Origin: Sphingobium sp.
GTDB lineage: Bacteria > Pseudomonadota > Alphaproteobacteria > Sphingomonadales > Sphingomonadaceae
Direction of reading: 5' to 3'
Assembly: GCA_020051025.1 (NCBI GenBank)
Contig: JAGVJS010000205.1
Coordinates: 1 to 10,284 of the forward strand
Length of the DNA stretch: 10,284 nucleotides
This document shows positions 5,798 through 10,284 of the stretch, in pieces. The notes beneath the pieces are model-generated. The model saw only the letters and a program-made list of their open reading frames with translations, made no database searches and had not been told where the DNA came from. How positions within the stretch are numbered: position 1 is the first letter of the stretch; the number at the start of each line of letters is the position of its first letter. The translations under genes were made by a program, and so were the position numbers.

Positions 5798-8743
5798 TTA
5801 CATCCGGTAGGTCACGCCGAAGGTGAAGGTACGACCGATCCGGGTTTCGAACAGCGTGTCCTGACGCTGGCTGTCGATATAGAGGCGGTTCTGCTCGTCG
5901 GTCAGGTTGGTCGCTTCCACGATCAGCTTCAGACGGTCGGTGACATTATAACTGGCAGAGGCGTCCATGTAGAAAGTCTTGGCATTGCCCTGAAGGTCGC
6001 TGCCAGGCGAGGCCGGGATGCCACGGATGAACTGGTCGCGGAAGTTGCCGGTCGTGCGGATGCTGAACTTGTCATCCTCATAATAGAGTGTGCCCGACGC
6101 GGTGTTGGGCGAAAGGCCGACGAGGTTCGCCGTGGTGGTTACAGTCGGCGTTCCGTTCACGCTGGCGAGGATGTAGTTAATCTTCGAAGTGACGCGCGTA
6201 TAGTTGGCCAGCAGGCCGAAATTGCCAAGGAACCCGTCGAAGAAGGTGAAGGGGATCTGCGCGTTCAACTCGATGCCCTTGAGCTTGCCGCCCGGCGTGT
6301 TGAACGGCTGCGACACGGTGAACAGTTCATCCGGCGCGGTATTGCTGTTTTCCAGCAGCGCATTGGGCAGGCCCAACTGGTTGAACGGGATCTGGCTGTT
6401 CACATTCTGGATGAAGCTCTTGATATCCTTATAGAAGAAGGCAGCCGAGAGCAGTGAACCGGGGCGGAAATACCATTCCACCGCTACGTCGAAGGTTGTC
6501 GCGCGAATGGGGTCCAGGAACGGATTGTTGACGTTACCGACGCGCGTTACCGGATTGACCCCGCTGGTCGGCGTCAGCAGGCCCAGTTCAGGACGGGCCA
6601 GAACCTTTGCTCCGGACAGGCGAACGAGCAGGTTGTCGATCGGCTCAATCACGACGTTGGCCGAAGGCAGCCAGTCGCTGTAGCTGTTCTTCGCAGCGGC
6701 ATATTGACCCGTCAGACCAGTGGGCGAGGCCGCGCTGGCCACTGCGATATAGCCCGAAGATGCCATGTCGGTCTTGACGTAACGCACGCCCACGTCGCCG
6801 CGGACGCCAAAGCCAATGGCACTCTCCAGATCGAAATTGGCCATGAGGTAACTGCTCATCACCTCTTCACGGACCCGGCTGCGGCCACCGCCGCAGTCCA
6901 CGCCGCAATAACGGACGTCATCGAAGCCGAAGGTGCTGGCCCATTTCGCCGGATCAATCGCCACCCAGCTGGATGGCGCACCATTGCCCCACAGCTTGTC
7001 CACGCCGCCGATGGTCGTGGTGATATCAGCCAGCGTGGTGCCGGCCGGCAGATTGCGCACGACGGTGTCGGCATTATAGGCGCGCAGGAAGGTCGAGAGG
7101 AAATCGCTGCGCCGATATTGTGCGCCGCCACGGAACGTCAGCGCGTCGCTGACGGTCCATTTCAGGTTGGTTTCGGCGGTCATATTATCGGTGGTGTTCT
7201 TTGATGGCTTGCCCTGGAAGCTGAAGCCGCCGCGCACCGTGCCGTTGACCGTCGGCGCGTAGGAGAAGTTGGCGGGATCGTTGACATCGACGCCGAAGCC
7301 CAGCTTTGGCGTCGAGCCGCCGTCGCGATAGTCGATCGAGAAGCCATCGGTATCGATCGCGTCCACAAAGGTCTGCAGGCGGCTCTTGCCGTCCCACACC
7401 GACTGGTTGAAGCCGACGATACCGCTGATTTCCAGACTGTCGTTCAGCTGGCGCTTATAGTTGAAGTTGGCCTGCTTGAAGGTCGAGACGAAATTATCGA
7501 CCAGCCCTTCGGATCGGACGTCGACGCCGTCGAACAGGCCATAGAGCAGCGAGCCATTCTCGTCGAATTCGATGTCCCGCACCGACGTCATCGGCTGGCC
7601 GAGGTTCGACGCATTGCGGGCGAAGGAGACGGCCGCGATATAATTGTCGCGCCGCGTTACTTCAAACCGCGAATAGAGGAAATCGAGCGAAAGGTCAGTG
7701 GCGTCATCCGGCTGGAATTGCAGCGTCAGCGAGCCGCCGATGCGTTCCTGCTTCTGCTGGCTGTTGAGGTAGCGCGGCAAGCGCGGCAGGAAGGCGCCGC
7801 TGCCCGGTGTGCCTGCGAGATCGTCCCGGCGCAGATCCTGGATCGCCTGATAGGCCGCCGCATTGCTGGTGCGCGGGTTGCCGGTGCTGCAATTTTCCGC
7901 GGTGACACCGCGCGACGCAAGCTGTTCCGGCGTCTGACCGGCGGTGTTGATCGGCGCGCCGAGCGGCGAGCAGAAGCCGCCATTGGTGTTAGCCGACAGG
8001 ATATCGACGGCCGAATAGCCGACTTCGCGCAGGTTGCGCTTCTGATAGGCGACCGAGCCGAGGATGCCGAAGCCGCTGTCGCCGAATTTTTTGGAAATGA
8101 GCAGCGATGCACGCGGGTCGGCTTTCTTCGACAGCTCGTTATAAACGCCGCGCATGGTGGCGGCGAGGACGAAGTCGTCCTTCTGGTCCATCGGCTTGGG
8201 TGCGGAGAGGTCCACCGTGGCGCCGAGCGAGCCTTCCTCGACATCGGCCGACGTGGTCTTGCGCACCGAGAGAGCCGAGAAGATTTCGGTCGGGAAGACG
8301 TTGAAGTCGAAGCTGCGGCCATTGTTGCCAGCGCCGTAGATGTCCGACGAGCCGGTTTGCGACGTGCCTTCCATGCCGTTGATGCGGACGCGGGTGAAGC
8401 CGGCGCCAAGGCCACGGACCGAGATGTTGCGGCCTTCGCCGCCGTCGCCGCGAGCCAGCGCGATGCCGGGGACGCGCTGCATCGATTCAGCAAGGTTGGA
8501 GTCAGGGAATTTGCCGATATCCTCCGCCACGATCGAGTCGACGGCGGCGGCTTCGTTGCGCTTCATGCCGAGCGCGCTGTTGAGCGAAGCGCGGAAGCCG
8601 GTGACGACGATGTCGGCCGTGCCAGAATCAGCGGCCTGATCGGCGACAGGCTGTTCCTGAGCCAGGGCTGGCAGGGCGACCAACAAGGTCGAGGCGATCG
8701 CGAGGGCCGAGCTGCGACGAGCGAACGTGGAACGTACAGGCAT
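5798..8743 (-). CDS. TonB-dependent outer-membrane receptor (Xanthomonas/Caulobacter type)
   Basis: 981-residue active transporter that uses TonB-ExbBD energy to bring a bulky ligand through the outer membrane. A signal peptide (MPVRSTFARRSSALAIASTL through ALA|Q, cleavage near 28) is followed by TonB box DIVVTGF (44-50). The plug includes EDIGKFPDSNLAESMQRVPG and ISVRGLGAGFTRVRINGMEG (about 75-125), typical of the large TIGR01782-like class. The remainder is the barrel with long loops; one loop holds a CGVDCGGG motif. It ends in TFTFGVTYRM, with Met instead of the usual aromatic last residue. GGGGAGGAT lies 4 bases before ATG 8743, a far better start than the upstream TTG. The linked CE12 esterase suggests rhamnogalacturonan or pectin oligosaccharides as ligand; this is inference. 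Confidence 0.93.
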   Translation of the reverse strand: MPVRSTFARRSSALAIASTLLVALPALAQEQPVADQAADSGTADIVVTGFRASLNSALGMKRNEAAAVDSIVAEDIGKFPDSNLAESMQRVPGIALARGDGGEGRNISVRGLGAGFTRVRINGMEGTSQTGSSDIYGAGNNGRSFDFNVFPTEIFSALSVRKTTSADVEEGSLGATVDLSAPKPMDQKDDFVLAATMRGVYNELSKKADPRASLLISKKFGDSGFGILGSVAYQKRNLREVGYSAVDILSANTNGGFCSPLGAPINTAGQTPEQLASRGVTAENCSTGNPRTSNAAAYQAIQDLRRDDLAGTPGSGAFLPRLPRYLNSQQKQERIGGSLTLQFQPDDATDLSLDFLYSRFEVTRRDNYIAAVSFARNASNLGQPMTSVRDIEFDENGSLLYGLFDGVDVRSEGLVDNFVSTFKQANFNYKRQLNDSLEISGIVGFNQSVWDGKSRLQTFVDAIDTDGFSIDYRDGGSTPKLGFGVDVNDPANFSYAPTVNGTVRGGFSFQGKPSKNTTDNMTAETNLKWTVSDALTFRGGAQYRRSDFLSTFLRAYNADTVVRNLPAGTTLADITTTIGGVDKLWGNGAPSSWVAIDPAKWASTFGFDDVRYCGVDCGGGRSRVREEVMSSYLMANFDLESAIGFGVRGDVGVRYVKTDMASSGYIAVASAASPTGLTGQYAAAKNSYSDWLPSANVVIEPIDNLLVRLSGAKVLARPELGLLTPTSGVNPVTRVGNVNNPFLDPIRATTFDVAVEWYFRPGSLLSAAFFYKDIKSFIQNVNSQIPFNQLGLPNALLENSNTAPDELFTVSQPFNTPGGKLKGIELNAQIPFTFFDGFLGNFGLLANYTRVTSKINYILASVNGTPTVTTTANLVGLSPNTASGTLYYEDDKFSIRTTGNFRDQFIRGIPASPGSDLQGNAKTFYMDASASYNVTDRLKLIVEATNLTDEQNRLYIDSQRQDTLFETRIGRTFTFGVTYRM

Positions 8744-8795
8744 AATTATCCTCCCCAATGTCCTGACCGCCTCCTCCCCGGAGGTCGATCTGATG

Positions 8796-8811
8796 GTTCC
8801 ACTATGTGAAC
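8796..8811. promoter_or_regulatory. Candidate IclR operator upstream of the receptor gene
   Basis: GTTCCACTATGTGAAC. Its TTCCACTATGTG-AAC matches operator site 1 (TTCCTCTATATGGAAC) if one base is skipped, and the outer arms GTTC/GAAC are themselves inverted. It starts 3 bases after the predicted receptor -10 box, the same position relative to the promoter as site 1 has at iclR. Confidence 0.4.
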
Positions 8812-8814
8812 TCA

Positions 8815-8843
8815 GGTATCATCCTATATCGACGGTCGGGCAA
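8815..8843 (-). promoter_or_regulatory. Candidate receptor-gene promoter
   Basis: Minus-strand TTGCCC (8843-8838) and GATACC (8820-8815) are 17 bases apart. Both are weak matches to sigma-70 boxes. Support comes from equal geometry with the iclR promoter, where GATATG is likewise followed at once by the operator motif. Confidence 0.3.
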
Positions 8844-8873
8844 AAGCTATAAAAATCATCATGTGATTTTGCA

Positions 8874-8889
8874 TTTCACAATGTGGATC
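8874..8889. promoter_or_regulatory. Candidate IclR operator, degenerate site
   Basis: TTTCACAATGTGGATC matches site 1 at 11 of 16 positions. It lies upstream of the predicted esterase -35 box and behind the receptor promoter, so it could act on either gene. The weakest of the five sites. Confidence 0.3.
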
Positions 8890-8918
8890 ATTTTATCGTC
8901 GATCTGCGGCCTATGCCA

Positions 8919-8946
8919 TTGACGGCTAATAATGTCCCGATATATG
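8919..8946 (+). promoter_or_regulatory. Candidate esterase promoter
   Basis: TTGACG (8919-8924, five of six) and TATATG (8941-8946) are 16 bases apart. The -10 box lies inside the operator-like sequence 8935-8950, so bound regulator would block RNA polymerase. A start near 8953 would leave a leader of about 100 bases containing the terminator at 9006-9042. Confidence 0.4.
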
Positions 8947-8950
8947 GATC
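8935..8950. promoter_or_regulatory. Candidate IclR operator in the esterase promoter
   Basis: TCCCGATATATGGATC matches site 2 at 13 of 16 and site 1 at 12 of 16 positions. ATATGGATCAT here (8942-8952) also repeats ATGTGGATCAT at 8881-8891. It covers the predicted -10 box of the esterase gene. Confidence 0.45.
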
Positions 8951-9005
8951 ATAAATCTATTTAACGGGATTTAGTTCAACCGGCCTCTGCACGGGTCGTT
9001 GATCT

Positions 9006-9042
9006 GGGGAGCGTTGCGGTGTCGTGACGCTCCCCTTTCTTT
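9006..9042 (+). terminator. Intrinsic terminator or attenuator in the esterase leader
   Basis: GGGGAGCGT (9006-9014) pairs perfectly with ACGCTCCCC (9027-9035) around a 12-base loop and is followed at once by TTTCTTT (9036-9042). This is a complete plus-strand rho-independent terminator. It ends 10 bases before the esterase ATG, in the gap between two divergent genes where no upstream plus-strand gene needs ending. It therefore either attenuates esterase transcription or ends a small RNA from the same gap. Confidence 0.75.
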
Positions 9043-9052
9043 GTCCGATCAG

Positions 9053-10267
9053 ATGGTGTTCTTCATGCCGATATCCGCCGCCGTTGCGTTGATGCTGACC
9101 ACCACGCCCACCATCACACCGCAGCGTTTCGACCTGCGGCCCGAGTCGATTGAACGGCGGCAGCCCTATGAGACAGGCGGCCATGGCGCCGAACCGGGCG
9201 ATAGCGCACGGGGATTTCTTTTCTCCGTGGCGTTGCCGGAAGGCGACTATCGCGTGACGCTGACACTCGGCGGCAATCAGGCAGGCGATACCACGGTCAA
9301 GGCAGAGGCGCGGCGATTGATGCTCAGCCATGTCGTCACCCGGAAAGGCCAGATTGTGGAGCGCAGTTTCCTGGTCAATGTCCGCACCCCTGCCCTGACG
9401 CCGCCGCCGGCCAATGCGCCGGGCGGCAGCGCGGTGCGGATCGATGCGCGCGATGCGCGGGAATATACATGGGACGAGAAGCTGACGCTGGAATTTCTGG
9501 GCCGTCCGGTGGTGCAGTCTGTGCGGATTGAGCCGGTGCGCGTGCCGACGATCTTTCTCGCCGGCGATTCGACCGTGACCGACCAATATGCCGAGCCGGC
9601 TGCCAGTTGGGGCCAGATGTTGCCGGCGATGCTGGACGACAAGGTTGTGGTCGCCAATCATGCCAAGTCGGGCGCGACGCTCAAATCCTTCCTGACCGAC
9701 CTGCGCTTCGACAAGCTGCTGGCGGGGATGAAGGCGGGCGACTGGCTGTTCATCCAGTTCGGCCATAACGACCAGAAATCGGAATGGCCGCAAACTTACG
9801 CGGATGCTGCTGTAACCTACCCGGCCTGGCTGCGCGCCTATATCGCCGAGGCGCGGCGGCGCGGGGCGCAACCGGTGCTGGTGACGTCGCCCGAGCGGCG
9901 TAATTTCGATGAAGCCGGGCGGATCAAGGATACGCTGGGCGCCTATGCCGCGGCGGTGCGCCAGGTCGCGGCAGAGGATCACGTGCCGTTGATCGACCTG
10001 AATGCTGATAGCCGCGCAATTTACGAGGCACTGGGGCCGGACGTTGCGCCGACCATCTTCAACGATGGCGGCAGGGATAGAACGCACCATGACAATGAAG
10101 GCGCCTGGCTGTTGGCGCGGGCGGTGGCGGAGCGGATCAGGACGCAAGTACCGACGCTGGCCGGGCATGTGACTGCGCCCGCCTTTACGCCGGGCCGGCC
10201 TCAACTGGAGACGGTATCGATTGTCCCCAGCCTGATCCGCAGCGACCAGCGGCCGGCGGGTAATTGA
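9053..10267 (+). CDS. Rhamnogalacturonan acetylesterase, SGNH hydrolase of CE12 type
   Basis: 404-residue esterase predicted to remove acetyl groups from the galacturonic acid residues of rhamnogalacturonan. The SGNH blocks are intact: GDST with nucleophile Ser173 (171-174), Gly207 in SGATLKS, GHND with Asn239 (237-240), and D-x-x-H with Asp342 and His345 in GGRDRTHHDNEGAW. GDST, GHND and DRTHH together mark the CE12/RGAE group. Residues 25-165 form an extra N-terminal, probably beta-sandwich domain (FLFSVALPEGDYRVTLTLGG). ATG 9053 gives a hydrophobic start (MVFFMPISAAVALMLTTTPT) resembling a signal peptide, but with no basic residue and no clear ribosome binding site; ATG 9065 is an alternative. 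A TTG at 8999 would place the terminator inside the coding region and is unlikely. The periplasm or cell surface is the expected site. Confidence 0.9.
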   Translation: MVFFMPISAAVALMLTTTPTITPQRFDLRPESIERRQPYETGGHGAEPGDSARGFLFSVALPEGDYRVTLTLGGNQAGDTTVKAEARRLMLSHVVTRKGQIVERSFLVNVRTPALTPPPANAPGGSAVRIDARDAREYTWDEKLTLEFLGRPVVQSVRIEPVRVPTIFLAGDSTVTDQYAEPAASWGQMLPAMLDDKVVVANHAKSGATLKSFLTDLRFDKLLAGMKAGDWLFIQFGHNDQKSEWPQTYADAAVTYPAWLRAYIAEARRRGAQPVLVTSPERRNFDEAGRIKDTLGAYAAAVRQVAAEDHVPLIDLNADSRAIYEALGPDVAPTIFNDGGRDRTHHDNEGAWLLARAVAERIRTQVPTLAGHVTAPAFTPGRPQLETVSIVPSLIRSDQRPAGN

Positions 10268-10284
10268 TGCGCATGAGCCGCCGC
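10267..10284 (+). CDS. Start of a downstream gene, cut by the window edge
   Basis: The esterase stop TGA (10265-10267) overlaps an ATG at 10267, and the frame MRMSRR runs to the end of the window. A basic start right after an overlap suggests a translationally coupled next gene, possibly with a signal peptide. In a pectin locus this would often be a lyase or glycoside hydrolase, but nothing here shows that. ATG 10273 is an alternative start. Confidence 0.5.

Noticed and set aside
7718..8809. 363-codon open frame antisense to the receptor gene
   Set aside because: Composition (Arg/Ala/Gly/Asp-rich) is a mirror of the receptor codons. The sense strand encodes a signal peptide, TonB box and plug, which settles the coding strand.
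8862..8880. CRP-like site TGTGA-N9-TCACA
   Set aside because: CRP sites have a 6-base spacer; here it is 9. The right arm overlaps the degenerate IclR-like motif, so I did not call a cAMP-receptor site.
8957..10204. 415-codon open frame antisense to the esterase gene
   Set aside because: The sense frame has all SGNH catalytic blocks; the antisense product shows no domain and is Arg/His-rich.
1..10284. CRISPR array, tRNA or rRNA genes
   Set aside because: I saw no regularly spaced direct repeats, cloverleaf sequences or rRNA segments on either strand.

Overview
The window looks like chromosomal DNA of a sphingomonad (Sphingobium/Sphingomonas/Novosphingobium type). This rests on high G+C, a NodT-type outer-membrane efflux lipoprotein, a roughly 980-residue TonB-dependent receptor of the Xanthomonas/Caulobacter class, and TonB-linked polysaccharide genes. 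The genus assignment is inference; no rRNA or other marker gene is present.

Left part (1-2823), housekeeping and accessory genes. The last 47 codons of an RND efflux pump subunit overlap the start of its outer-membrane channel lipoprotein (142-1509). Next come a 40-codon small ORF with a good ribosome binding site (1588-1710), a hairpin, a convergent CDP-alcohol phosphatidyltransferase-family membrane enzyme (1750-2430, minus), and a divergent 88-residue protein of unknown function (2557-2823).

Middle (2824-5770). A 319-base gap holds two short inverted repeats and a possible remnant of a beta-barrel protein tail. It is followed by a divergent pair: an SLC45/GPH-like sugar transporter (3143-4618, minus) and an IclR-family regulator (4815-5597, plus). 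Directly after both stop codons lies the same conserved sequence of about 85 bp, in inverted orientation, so the two genes are exactly bracketed by an inverted repeat. A strong hairpin terminator (5739-5770) separates this pair from the next gene.

Right part (5798-10284). A large TonB-dependent receptor (minus) diverges from a CE12-type rhamnogalacturonan acetylesterase (plus). The stop codon of the esterase overlaps the start of another gene that is cut off by the window edge.

How the genes fit together: the receptor, sugar transporter, IclR regulator and pectin-backbone esterase look like part of a rhamnogalacturonan/pectin utilisation locus. The receptor would bring oligosaccharides across the outer membrane, the esterase would remove acetyl groups, the transporter would import the products and IclR would sense a breakdown product. 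A pseudo-palindrome resembling TTCCNCTATRTGGAAC occurs twice between iclR and the transporter and about three times between the receptor and the esterase, placed at or next to predicted promoters; it is a candidate IclR operator joining the two halves. The esterase leader also carries a textbook intrinsic terminator just before its start codon, which suggests attenuation or a small RNA.
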